Program-made: the position numbers and the translations under genes | The notes under the pieces: model-generated | Seen by the model: only the letters and a program-made list of their open reading frames with translations | What the model was told of the DNA's origin: nothing | The model's database searches: none | Origin: Caldilineaceae bacterium | GTDB taxonomy: Bacteria; Chloroflexota; Anaerolineae; Caldilineales; Caldilineaceae | Reading direction: 5' to 3' | Assembly (NCBI GenBank): GCA_022842065.1 | Contig: JALHQH010000031.1 | Location: forward strand, 5,245-69,244 | DNA length: 64,000 bases | Shown: in pieces, positions 26,577 through 35,608 of the stretch | Numbering within the stretch: the first letter of the stretch is position 1 | How the letters are laid out: every line of letters begins with the position of its first letter

Positions 26577-28685
26577 GTGGTGTACCAACCCATGACCCTC
26601 GCCTACCTGGATTTTGACCTGGAAATCGGCCCACCAACCGGCCAAAGTTACCCCGTCACGGTGCTCTACTCCCCGGCGGGCGAAGCACGCGCGACCATGC
26701 AATGGACCTTGGGCGAATTAGCGCTGGAGAACCGGCTCAAGGATTTGCAGATCGCGCTGCTCAGTTCGGGCGGGGTGCGGCGGACAGTCCTAACCCCATC
26801 TGAAACGGCGGTGCAACGTTTTGGGGTGGAACTCTTCGATCTGCTCTTTACCGGCGAGGTGCGCAACCGCTATGATGTGAGCCGGGAGCGCGCCCACCAC
26901 GCGGGCAAAGGATTGCGTATCCGGCTACGCAGTCAATCCGCGGCCTTGGCCAACTTGCCGTGGGAATATCTGCATGACCCGCGTTTGGGGCAATACCTCT
27001 GCCTTTCCCAGCAGACACCCCTCGTGCGTTATCTTGAATTACCCCAGCCGATCCAACCCTTGCTCGTGACGCCTCCCTTGCGCATCCTCGCCCTGATTGC
27101 TGCGCCAAGTGATCTGCCGCCCCTTGATGTGATGGTGGAACGGCAGCGGCTGGCACGGGCGATTGCGCCGCTCCAAGCGGCCAACTTGGTCGAATTGCAT
27201 TGGCTGGAGGGCGCGACGGGTCGTGACCTCCAGCGCGCCCTGCGCCGCGGCCAGTGGCAGATCTTCCACTTTATCGGCCACGGCGATTTTGACCAACGGC
27301 GCGAGGAAGGGCTGATCGCGCTCTGCGACGATGTGGGCAAGGCGCAACTCTTCACCGCCGGTGACTTGGGCGACCTTCTCGCCGACCATCGCACCTTGCG
27401 GCTGGCCGTGCTCAACGCCTGTGCCAGCGCGCAGGGCAGCAGCCAGGACCGTTTTGCCAGCACCGCGGCCACCCTGGTGCGCAGTGGGATTCCCGCCGTC
27501 ATCGCCATGCAACACGCGATTACCGACCGCGCCGCCATCGAATTTAGCCAAACCTTCTACGAGAGCCTGGCAGACGGCCTGCCCGTTGACGGGGCCGTGA
27601 GCGAAGCGCGCAAAGCGATCCGGCTGGGCGTGACCAACACGCTGGAATGGGGCACGCCGGTGCTCTATTCCAGCGCGATGGATGGGCGGTTGTTTAACGT
27701 GGAGACACGAGACACGAGAACCGAGACACGAGCGGGGGGGACACGCGCCCAAGGGGCACCCGCGAGACCGGGAGACAAGGATACACGAGAGACGCACCCA
27801 GGCAGCACCATTGGGGCAGACACAGCGCAACCATCACGCAGCACGCAGCACGAATCACGCTACCCCGCCACCACCATCCCCTTTGACTGGGTGACGATCC
27901 CGGCCGGCGAGTTTATCATGGGCAGTGACAAGGCCAAGGACGAAATGGCCTATGACGATGAACTACCCCAATTCCGCCTTTATCTGCCTGAATATCGGAT
28001 TATGCGGGGGCCGCTGACGGTGGCGCAATTCGCCCAGTTTGTGAAGGCGACGAAGTATCAGACGACGGCAGAAGAAAAAGGATCAGCGCGGAATTTGCAG
28101 CAGATAACGGGGAAATGGGAATATGTGGAGATTAAGGGCGCGGATTGGGCGCATCCCCGTGGTCCACAAAGCGATGTGAAACAGAAGGCTGATCATCCGG
28201 TCACTTGTATCTCGTGGTTCGACGCCCTGGCTTTCTGTGAATGGGCCAAGGTGCGGCTGCCCACCGAAGCCCAGTGGGAGAAAGCGGCGCGTGGCACTGA
28301 TGGGCGCATCTATCCGTGGGGTAATAACGCACCGGACAAAACTCTCTGTAATTTCAACATGAATGAGGGTGACACGACACCGGTCGGGAAGTATCCTAAA
28401 GGTGCTAGTCCGTATGGTTGCCTGGACATGGCTGGCAACGTGTGGGAGTGGACAAGTACCTTGTGGGGCAAAGATATTTCGACGCCAACATTTGTTTACC
28501 CCTATCAACCTGATGATGGGCGAGAAGATTTGAGTGCAGACAACAACAGGCAGCGGGTGGTGCGGGGCGGCTCGTTCGCTTACGCCGACAACGACGCGCG
28601 CGCGTCCTGTCGTAACAGGGGCAATCCCGACTACCGGAACGACTTCGTGGGGGTGCGGTTTCTGCTGTCCCCATCACTTCTGTAA
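26577..28685 (+). CDS. CHAT protease fused to FGE/C-type-lectin-like domain (putative hypervariable protein)
   Basis: A 702-aa fusion. Residues about 1-370 hold a caspase-like CHAT domain with the His-Cys dyad His235 (FHFIGHGD) and Cys282 (VLNACAS). Residues about 374-435 form a low-complexity linker coded by repeat-like DNA. Residues about 438-700 form a formylglycine-generating-enzyme-like domain (IPAGEFIMGS, RLPTEAQWEKAARG, YPWG, GNVWEW, RVVRGGSF). The FGE catalytic cysteines are absent. In the final 40 residues (660-696) nearly all exposed positions use NNC/NNT codons, as in DGR-mutagenised variable regions. It probably acts as a ligand-triggered protease. GTG 26577 is assumed; ATG 26592 is possible. 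Confidence 0.85.
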   Translation: MVYQPMTLAYLDFDLEIGPPTGQSYPVTVLYSPAGEARATMQWTLGELALENRLKDLQIALLSSGGVRRTVLTPSETAVQRFGVELFDLLFTGEVRNRYDVSRERAHHAGKGLRIRLRSQSAALANLPWEYLHDPRLGQYLCLSQQTPLVRYLELPQPIQPLLVTPPLRILALIAAPSDLPPLDVMVERQRLARAIAPLQAANLVELHWLEGATGRDLQRALRRGQWQIFHFIGHGDFDQRREEGLIALCDDVGKAQLFTAGDLGDLLADHRTLRLAVLNACASAQGSSQDRFASTAATLVRSGIPAVIAMQHAITDRAAIEFSQTFYESLADGLPVDGAVSEARKAIRLGVTNTLEWGTPVLYSSAMDGRLFNVETRDTRTETRAGGTRAQGAPARPGDKDTRETHPGSTIGADTAQPSRSTQHESRYPATTIPFDWVTIPAGEFIMGSDKAKDEMAYDDELPQFRLYLPEYRIMRGPLTVAQFAQFVKATKYQTTAEEKGSARNLQQITGKWEYVEIKGADWAHPRGPQSDVKQKADHPVTCISWFDALAFCEWAKVRLPTEAQWEKAARGTDGRIYPWGNNAPDKTLCNFNMNEGDTTPVGKYPKGASPYGCLDMAGNVWEWTSTLWGKDISTPTFVYPYQPDDGREDLSADNNRQRVVRGGSFAYADNDARASCRNRGNPDYRNDFVGVRFLLSPSLL
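28554..28664 (+). other. Candidate DGR variable region (VR)
   Basis: The last about 37 codons of the CHAT-FGE gene. At residues 667-673 the codons are TTC GCT TAC GCC GAC AAC, then GAC. Further on are AAC, GGC and TAC, then GAC TTC: bases one and two vary while the third is C or T, as expected if an AAC/AAT-rich template was adenine-mutagenised. A G+C-rich segment (GTGGGGGTGCGG) follows, as at the initiation end of known VRs. No template repeat or reverse transcriptase is in this window. Confidence 0.5.
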
Positions 28686-28722
28686 TCGGTCCCTCTGCCC
28701 GCTGCGCTCTGATCTATCTGCT

Positions 28723-28734
28723 CTCTGATCAGAG
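28723..28734. repeat. 12-bp palindrome downstream of the putative VR
   Basis: CTCTGATCAGAG is a perfect palindrome 38 bp after the CHAT-FGE stop codon; CTCTGATC also occurs just before it. DGR targets often have a hairpin here, but this one is short. Confidence 0.4.
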
Positions 28735-28862
28735 GTGCCGACACGCTGGGGGTTGCCTGCCGTGGCGTCACCAACATCAATTTCGCCGGGAGGCGGCGCG
28801 AATTTTTTTTGCTGGTGGGCAGTGCTGAATGCGGTCTGTGATATAATGAAGGTCAACTTGCC

Positions 28863-28898
28863 GGTGCATCGTTGTGGAAGTTTCCCTAACGATGCACC
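28863..28898. promoter_or_regulatory. Inverted repeat before the toxin-like gene (possible operator)
   Basis: GGTGCATCGTT and AACGATGCACC form perfect 11-bp arms around 14 nt, 31 bp before the 28930 start codon. It could be an autoregulatory operator of the toxin/antitoxin-like genes or a 5' hairpin. Confidence 0.5.
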
Positions 28899-28929
28899 AG
28901 TAACAACCCCGTCAAAATGGTAATCGGCG

Positions 28930-29244
28930 ATGCGCCAATGGCTTGTTCATGATCGTGATGGTCGTGAGATCTATTTAACCGAGGAGCAATGGGCACATAT
29001 CATTACTGGTCATCGCGAATTGCGCCATCATTTGGATGAGGTGCTGAATACGATTCGCCGTGGCCGGCGTCGGCAACAGCCGACTGATCCTCAGGCATAT
29101 CTCTATCGATTGCCTTGTGATCTATTGCCGCGCCCCTATAATGGGATTGCGGTGGTCGTTGTCTTTCGCTATACACAGGATGAAAACGGCCAGCCTATCC
29201 CCAATAATTTCGCCGTTACAGCTTGGGGCATTATGATGCGTTGA
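28930..29244 (+). CDS. Small putative nuclease/toxin (PBECR or DUF4258-like)
   Basis: A 104-aa basic protein. It has GREIYLTEEQWAHIITGHRE, typical of small RelE/EndoU/barnase-like nuclease families in which a conserved His follows an alpha-helix. A beta-strand core (GIAVVVVFRYT) is next, and it ends NFAVTAWGIMMR. It is followed 12 bp later by a DUF2283-like gene, a common partner of such toxins. Function is inferred from family shape and neighbour only. Confidence 0.6.
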   Translation: MRQWLVHDRDGREIYLTEEQWAHIITGHRELRHHLDEVLNTIRRGRRRQQPTDPQAYLYRLPCDLLPRPYNGIAVVVVFRYTQDENGQPIPNNFAVTAWGIMMR

Positions 29245-29256
29245 AGGTGAGCAGTC

Positions 29257-29664
29257 ATGAAGATTGAAAAATATGAGGTGCCATTAAGTAGTGGGCAAAC
29301 CGTTCCGTGCGAGTATGATGTAGAGGGCGATCTACTCGAAATTTACTTTGCGCGTGAGGAAGCAACGGCTGCCATTGAACTGACCGATAACATGGTCCTG
29401 CGTTTTGATTGGGAGAGTAATACACCCTTAAGCTTGAGCATTATTAGCTTTTCGACCTTGTTACAGCCCTCTGCCTATGGTGCCATGCACTTTGAATTGT
29501 TAGTCGACGAATGGCCAGATGAAGCCCAGGCTAAGATTCTTGCGATGTTACGGCGGACACCCTTAACCGAATTTTTAACGTTAAGCAGTTACACGCCGGC
29601 CCATGCCAGCCGATCGATTCCGACTACAACAGTAAAACAAATTCCGCAGTTGCTGGCTGCTTGA
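29257..29664 (+). CDS. DUF2283-like protein (putative antitoxin partner)
   Basis: A 135-aa acidic protein. The core YDVEGDLLEIYFAREE, NMVLRFDWES and PLSLSIISFSTLLQ matches the DUF2283 pattern of small proteins encoded beside DUF4258-type toxins. The C-terminal tail (about 105-135) is not part of that domain. AGGTGAG lies 6 nt before the ATG, and the gene follows the toxin-like gene closely enough to be co-transcribed. Confidence 0.65.
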   Translation: MKIEKYEVPLSSGQTVPCEYDVEGDLLEIYFAREEATAAIELTDNMVLRFDWESNTPLSLSIISFSTLLQPSAYGAMHFELLVDEWPDEAQAKILAMLRRTPLTEFLTLSSYTPAHASRSIPTTTVKQIPQLLAA

Positions 29665-29721
29665 TCGGTACGCAGAGAATGAGCATACCCTTCGACCAAA
29701 CCAACAACGGCGGGGAGCCAC

Positions 29722-30084
29722 TTGGCAGATACGCTGCTGGTTCCCCACACCGAAGCTGACTATCAGCGGCTGGTAGCGATGTTGGATGAACTGATCGATA
29801 CGGTCGGCGAAGCTGAGGATCACCCTCATGCCGGGTTGATGGAGGTTTTGGGTGCGTTGCTTGAAAGTTATGAAGATCGCCATGTCTCTGAAAGCGAAGG
29901 TGCTCCGTTGACAACGTTACGCCTGCTGATGGCTGATCATGGTCTGACTGCTGCGGATTTGCCTGAATTGGGCGATGCTGCGCAGGTGGCCGCAACGCTG
30001 TCCGGTACAGTTGCCCTAACGCCTACACAAATTCGATGGTTGGCCCAGCGTTTCCAGGTCGCGCCCGCGACTTTTCGTAAGTGA
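29722..30084 (+). CDS. HigA-type antitoxin / XRE-like regulator
   Basis: A 120-aa protein matching the HigA2-like antitoxin family: TEADYQRLVAMLDELIDTVGEAEDHP at the start, a helix LMEVLGALLESYEDRH, then an HTH-like C-terminal half (LRLLMADHGLTAADLPEL, LTPTQIRWLAQRFQV). It begins with TTG, 5 nt after GGGGAG. No HigB gene precedes it, so it may regulate the upstream toxin-like pair or be orphaned. Confidence 0.8.
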   Translation: MADTLLVPHTEADYQRLVAMLDELIDTVGEAEDHPHAGLMEVLGALLESYEDRHVSESEGAPLTTLRLLMADHGLTAADLPELGDAAQVAATLSGTVALTPTQIRWLAQRFQVAPATFRK

Positions 30085-30109
30085 GTAGATCAATTACAAA
30101 TGCCAACAG

Positions 30110-30132
30110 CAGTCGCTTATAAGCAGCGACTG
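30110..30132. terminator. Small hairpin after the HigA-like gene
   Basis: CAGTCGCT and AGCGACTG form 8-bp arms; the wider CAACAG/TTG flanks pair partly. There is no long T-run. Apart from this and the lysZ promoter, the gap 30085-30439 shows nothing. Confidence 0.45.
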
Positions 30133-30370
30133 TTGCTTCCATCCCAGTAGATCACGCTGCTTTTGCCCCCGACCCCGCGTCGATTTTCCAGCTCAACCGG
30201 TGCCGCATCACAACCATCCTCCCAAGTAATCCCTTTATTGTTGTCACTATCCCTTAACCCCTTGCGAGCAAAGCCCACCGACATAGATTAGAATACAGCC
30301 TGCGTAGGCAGGCTTTGTTTGTGTTGCACGTGGTTTCCAAGCACCGTGTGTTATCCTAAAACTCCCCTGT

Positions 30371-30399
30371 TTTGCCCCTGCGGAAAAGGATGTTATGAT
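30371..30399 (+). promoter_or_regulatory. Putative lysZ promoter
   Basis: -10 TATGAT (30394-30399) and -35 TTTGCC (30371-30376) with a 17-bp spacer, 40 bp before the lysZ ATG. Confidence 0.45.
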
Positions 30400-30439
30400 T
30401 TCTCGCTAGGACAAATCAAGCACTAGAAAGATAAACCAG

Positions 30440-31243
<804 letters not shown>

Positions 31244-31457
31244 CGTGCAATGCCTGTGTAACCGCTTAACCGGTTGATGAATCGTTAGCACATTACATTT
31301 TCCGGCAAACCGTGGACCGCCGTGGGCTGAAGCCTACGGCTAAGTGCGACGCCTGCTGAAGTGGGCTTTTGCTGCTCTGTAGCCCGCGGATGAAGGTTAA
31401 ACAATTGATTCGGTAAATCGCCCTGGGCTAAAGCCTGCCCAGGGGGCACCCAGCTAT

Positions 31458-31499
31458 AGAACAACGCCCCCTAAAGCGGGCTTTAGCCTGCGTTGTTCT
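31458..31499. repeat. Palindromic repeat with TAAAGC/GCTTTA core
   Basis: AGAACAACGC and GCGTTGTTCT form the outer arms, with CTAAAGCGGGCTTTAGCC inside. Similar GGGCTAAAGCC words lie at about 31425, and TAGCCC words appear through 31320-31520. The gap 31244-31638 is made mostly of such repeats; no gene is seen. Confidence 0.75.
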
Positions 31500-31638
31500 G
31501 TAGCCCCGCTCATTGATGGCGGGGCGGCTAGCATTTACCGGATTAAATTCCTAACATCCATCAGCGGGCGCTGTTCGCTAACCTGGCAATGAATCGCTGG
31601 GCGGTTTACGCCTTCAATGCCGAACCGACGAATGTTTC

Positions 31639-34113
31639 ATGGATCTACCTTTTGGTGGGCGACTCGCCCAGCGGCGCGGGCTTATTATCCTGACGCGGCT
31701 CTTTACATGGTTGGGCACTGGGCTGGTTGTGGCTTTCCTCTGGCTGGTGATTGCGCGCGCGGCACCAGTCAACGCGCAAACGCCGTGGCTCAACATCTGG
31801 CTGCAACTGCTGCTGGTCGGGTTGACTGGCACGCTCCTGTTGCTCTTTACCCGGCCCTTTTCCCCGCAACACCGTACTCATCTGTTGCTGCTTGTGCTGG
31901 GCCTCTTCTTTTTTGTCGGCCTGGCGCTGCGCCTCAAGAACACGCCGTTTACCGTGGGCGGCATTAACGGTGATGCCCGCTTTTATACCACCTATGTTAC
32001 CAAAATGGCGGCCTATGGCGGCTATGGCGACATGTTCTACCGCGATTTGCCCGCCTACTATCCGCCACTCTACTACTTTATCCTGGGGCGTGTCGCCGAT
32101 TGGTTCAACCTTGAACCCTTTCGGGTGATGAAATTTGGCTTGTTCGCTGTTGTATTAGGCTTGCCCTTTGCAACGGCGTGGCTCTGGCGGCGGCTGGTTG
32201 ATGTGCGCCTGGTTGGGGTGGGGGCGCTCGTGATGCTCGTCTATCCCGACTGGTTTAAGCCCAATGAGTGGATCGCCCTCGCCTGTATCATCCCCTGGTG
32301 GCTGCATTGGGTGGACAATCTGACCGGCTATCAACCCACCACACGTCGTGGTTGGTTACGCTGGTGGCTGGTCGGTGGCCTGATTGGTAGTATTATTTTC
32401 CAGATGTATTTCTTCTGGTTCTTTGTCGGCGGGGTGACGCTGCTGGTCAAGATTGGTTGGTGGCTCGGCTGGCGGCGGCAGGATCAGGTTTTGCGCCGGC
32501 GCGTGGTCAACGGCTTGCTGATGTTGGGGGTAACCGCCCTACTGAGCAGCATTTTCTGGGGCCCTTACCTCTACAGCATGTATACTACCGGCGGCTGGCA
32601 ACCTCTACAGAATCGCTTCTTTGGCGAAAGTAAGACGCCCTTACCCTTGCCCTTTCTCGAACAGAGTTGGCCGGCGGTGGTCTATGGGGGCGGTCTGCTC
32701 TACCTGATCCTCAACGCAGGGCAAGATCGGCTGGCGCGTGGTCTGCTCTGGTTGGTGGGTGGCTTTTATGCGTGGGTAGTGATCGGCTATGGGGCGCTGT
32801 TGGTCGAAATGCCACTGCTGACCTTTCGTTCTTACCCCTTTATCGAATATTTGCTGGGGCTGGCGGCTTTGCTGGCGCTCTTGCGCTTCTGGTATGGCGA
32901 CTATGGGCTAGCCCAGCTTTTCCCCCCAACTTTTCCGCGGCGGACGCTGGCGACGGTGCTCTTGATCTTTGTCGTGCTGATCTTTGCCAACGGGGTGATC
33001 AACGAATTGCTCACCCAGGAAAATGTGCAGGATAGTGTGGACGCCGTCTATCCGGCGGCCGAGTTGGCGGTGTTTGATACCCTTACCGGCGGTGATTATC
33101 AGGATCGCGTGGGGCTGGTGACCGACGGTTATCGTTCGGTACTCTTCTTTCGCCCGCTTTTTTCGTTTATGGCCTGGTCCGCCCATTTTAGCCACCCCGC
33201 CGGCCGCTTTCATGATCGCACCGCGTTTTTAGAAAAGCTGGCCCAAACCCATGACGGCTCGCTCTTTGCCGCGGCGCTGCGCCATAACGTCTATTCGCCC
33301 ATCGACTACATCCTGTTGCGCCGTGAAGGGGCGTATTGGTATCTAAACTATGTCGATGATAATTTCCCCGACCGCACCCTTGATCGCGCGATCTACTTTC
33401 CACAGGAACTTTTTGCCACTGCGTTTTTTACGACGAGCACCGTTGCCGACTATACTATGCTCAAGCCGGTGGCGGCGGTCGAACCATTGGCCGCCGTCGC
33501 CCAGGATGAGACAAATCTGGCGGACACAGCCAAAGCGGCGCGTACCTATCTATTAGCAACCCGTTTTGGTGACGATCTTGATCTGCCGGCGGTCGTCGCG
33601 TTGCAGACCCCAGCGGCTACCCAACTCGCCACAGCGGACTTGACCGTGCTGCCGGTTGAACTTTTACTGGATCTCTATGGCAGCGCTGACGCCACTTTGC
33701 GGACCAAGGTCGAAAGTGCGCTGGCAACTGCCTTAACCTTGCCCCAGCCGGTGACGTTGGTTGATGGGGCGGGGACGGCACAGTTGCGGCTACTTGGCTA
33801 CCGGTTACAACCAGTACCAACCGGCGGTGCCGATCTCGATCTCTATTTTGACGTGTTGGCCCCCCTCCCCCAAGCCTACACGATCTGGTTTCATGCATAC
33901 CGCGGCGAGGCGCAATTCAACTTTGACCATACCCCCACCTTGCCGACGACGGCGTGGCAACCCGGCTCGATCTATCGCGACCGTTATCACTTGGATCTAG
34001 CCTCCGGTGAATACCGTTTTGCTGTCGGCCTCTGGCAAAGTGAGCAGGACATCCGCTTGACGCAAGCGAACGGCGAATGGGGGATTGAACTGGGAACACA
34101 ACCGGTGCCGTGA
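31639..34113 (+). CDS. GT-C family membrane glycosyltransferase (AftA-like arabinosyltransferase type)
   Basis: An 824-aa integral membrane protein with about 10-12 hydrophobic segments up to residue 460, and a C-terminal extracellular part with no further membrane helices. The segment NGDARFYTTYVTKMAAYGG, followed by YRDLPAYYPPLYYF, resembles the AftA N-terminal catalytic loop of actinobacterial arabinosyltransferases that use decaprenyl-phosphate sugars. The acceptor and sugar here are unknown. It lies in line between lysZ and lysJ but separated by 395 and 162 bp, so co-transcription is uncertain. The start could be upstream of the chosen ATG. Confidence 0.7.
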   Translation: MDLPFGGRLAQRRGLIILTRLFTWLGTGLVVAFLWLVIARAAPVNAQTPWLNIWLQLLLVGLTGTLLLLFTRPFSPQHRTHLLLLVLGLFFFVGLALRLKNTPFTVGGINGDARFYTTYVTKMAAYGGYGDMFYRDLPAYYPPLYYFILGRVADWFNLEPFRVMKFGLFAVVLGLPFATAWLWRRLVDVRLVGVGALVMLVYPDWFKPNEWIALACIIPWWLHWVDNLTGYQPTTRRGWLRWWLVGGLIGSIIFQMYFFWFFVGGVTLLVKIGWWLGWRRQDQVLRRRVVNGLLMLGVTALLSSIFWGPYLYSMYTTGGWQPLQNRFFGESKTPLPLPFLEQSWPAVVYGGGLLYLILNAGQDRLARGLLWLVGGFYAWVVIGYGALLVEMPLLTFRSYPFIEYLLGLAALLALLRFWYGDYGLAQLFPPTFPRRTLATVLLIFVVLIFANGVINELLTQENVQDSVDAVYPAAELAVFDTLTGGDYQDRVGLVTDGYRSVLFFRPLFSFMAWSAHFSHPAGRFHDRTAFLEKLAQTHDGSLFAAALRHNVYSPIDYILLRREGAYWYLNYVDDNFPDRTLDRAIYFPQELFATAFFTTSTVADYTMLKPVAAVEPLAAVAQDETNLADTAKAARTYLLATRFGDDLDLPAVVALQTPAATQLATADLTVLPVELLLDLYGSADATLRTKVESALATALTLPQPVTLVDGAGTAQLRLLGYRLQPVPTGGADLDLYFDVLAPLPQAYTIWFHAYRGEAQFNFDHTPTLPTTAWQPGSIYRDRYHLDLASGEYRFAVGLWQSEQDIRLTQANGEWGIELGTQPVP

Positions 34114-34275
34114 GGATTAGAACGATAAGTGGCGGACTTACTATGCCAGAGCGGGCACGGAGAGCACAGCGCACACAGCGCCTACAACATTGCCCTTTAC
34201 CGCTCTGTGCTCTGCCTGCTCTGCGGTAATCACAATCCATAAGTCCTACAAATCAGTGGAAGCGAAGGAACAACC

Positions 34276-35463
34276 ATGCAGCAAACAATGGAACTCGATT
34301 ATGCCGCCATCGAGGAGCAGATTTTGGGCGGCACCACCCAACGGCGCGGCGACACCGTGATCGCCGGTGGTGAGGGCTGCTGGCTTTATGACACAACCGG
34401 ACGGCGCTATCTCGATCTGACCGCGGCGCAGGGGGTCGCCATGATCGGCCACTGCCACCCGCGCCTGAGCGCGATGTTGGCGGAACAGGCCCATCGGCTC
34501 ATTGCCTGCCCCAGTTTTCTCTACAATAGCACGCGCGCTGAATTTGCGGCGCGGCTGGTCGAAGTGCTGCCTGCCCACCTTCATCATGTCTTCCTGGCCA
34601 ACAGTGGGGCGGAGGCAATTGATGGCGCAATCAAGTTTGCGCGGTTGACCACGGGGCGCACCGGCTTGGTCGCCACCATGCGTGGTTTTCATGGGCGCAC
34701 CGTTGGCGCGGTCTCGTTGACCTGGGAACCAAAGTATCGCAAGCCCTTTGAGCCGTTGTTGGAGGTCAGCCATGTGCCCTACAATAATCTGGAAAAGCTT
34801 GACGCGGTGGTTACCGATCAGACGGCGATGGTGATGTTGGAAGTGGTGCAGGGCGAAGGGGGCGTCAACCTGGGGGATGGCGATTACTTGCGCGGGGCGC
34901 AGCAACTTTGCCGCGACCGCGGCGCGTTGCTCGTGCTTGACGAGATCCAGACCGGCTTTGGTCGCACGGGGCGCTGGTTTGGTCACCAACATTTTGATCT
35001 GCAACCCGATATCATCTGCATGGCGAAAGGGATTGGTGGCGGTTTCCCTATGGGCGCGATTGCCTATACCGAGCAGGTTAACAACGCGTTGTCGGCGGGG
35101 GCACATGGTAGCACCTTTGGTGGCAATCCATTGGCTTGTGCCGCCGGTTTGGCCGCGTTGGAAGTCTACCATGAAGAAAATCTAATCGAACGCAGCGAGC
35201 AGATGGGGACGTTGCTCGTTGAACAGTTGCGCGCAGCGATTGGTGACCGCACCATTGTGCGCGAGATTCGCGGCGTCGGTTTGATGATTGCGATTGAGCT
35301 ACGCGAAAAGGTCGGTCCCTACCTGAAAAGCCTGATGGAAGCGCATAGCGTAATCGCCTTACCGGCTGGGGCTAATGTGTTGCGCCTGCTGCCGCCCTTG
35401 ACCATCACCGAGGCTGAAATCGCGATTGGCGTCAAAGCCATCGCAGCAGTTTTACCTGCATAA
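34276..35463 (+). CDS. lysJ: [LysW]-aminoadipate semialdehyde/glutamate semialdehyde transaminase
   Basis: A class III PLP aminotransferase (395 aa) that aminates carrier-bound semialdehyde to lysine or ornithine. The PLP Lys is in [47 protein letters not shown] and [12 protein letters not shown] are typical of ArgD/LysJ. The assignment to LysJ rather than ArgD rests on the neighbours lysZ and lysK. AAGGAA precedes the ATG. Confidence 0.88.
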   Translation: MQQTMELDYAAIEEQILGGTTQRRGDTVIAGGEGCWLYDTTGRRYLDLTAAQGVAMIGHCHPRLSAMLAEQAHRLIACPSFLYNSTRAEFAARLVEVLPAHLHHVFLANSGAEAIDGAIKFARLTTGRTGLVATMRGFHGRTVGAVSLTWEPKYRKPFEPLLEVSHVPYNNLEKLDAVVTDQTAMVMLEVVQGEGGVNLGDGDYLRGAQQLCRDRGALLVLDEIQTGFGRTGRWFGHQHFDLQPDIICMAKGIGGGFPMGAIAYTEQVNNALSAGAHGSTFGGNPLACAAGLAALEVYHEENLIERSEQMGTLLVEQLRAAIGDRTIVREIRGVGLMIAIELREKVGPYLKSLMEAHSVIALPAGANVLRLLPPLTITEAEIAIGVKAIAAVLPA

Positions 35464-35484
35464 TCAACCATAGGCGCTAAGGGC

Positions 35485-35516
35485 GTAGGTGTCGACAAAA
35501 GCTTGTCGATACCTAC
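35485..35516. terminator. Hairpin after lysJ
   Basis: GTAGGTGTCGACAA and TTGTCGATACCTAC pair with one mismatch around a 4-nt loop, 22 bp after the lysJ stop codon. Confidence 0.5.
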
Positions 35517-35531
35517 GTTGCGGACGCCTCA

Positions 35532-35585
35532 AATAATTAATGGAAAACAATTAATAATTAATTATTAATTGTTTTCCATTAATTA
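35532..35585. repeat. 54-bp perfect palindrome between lysJ and lysK
   Basis: Each half is 27 bp (AATAATTAATGGAAAACAAT and onward) with no loop. It is the same family as the hairpin at 5530-5585 (GGAGAAC instead of GGAAAAC). Confidence 0.93.
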
Positions 35586-35608
35586 TTAATTAGATCCTAA
35601 AGGCAACC

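Noticed and set aside
28554..28664. Active formylglycine-generating enzyme
   Set aside because: Both redox cysteines expected after the RGGSF motif are missing, so sulfatase activation is unlikely.
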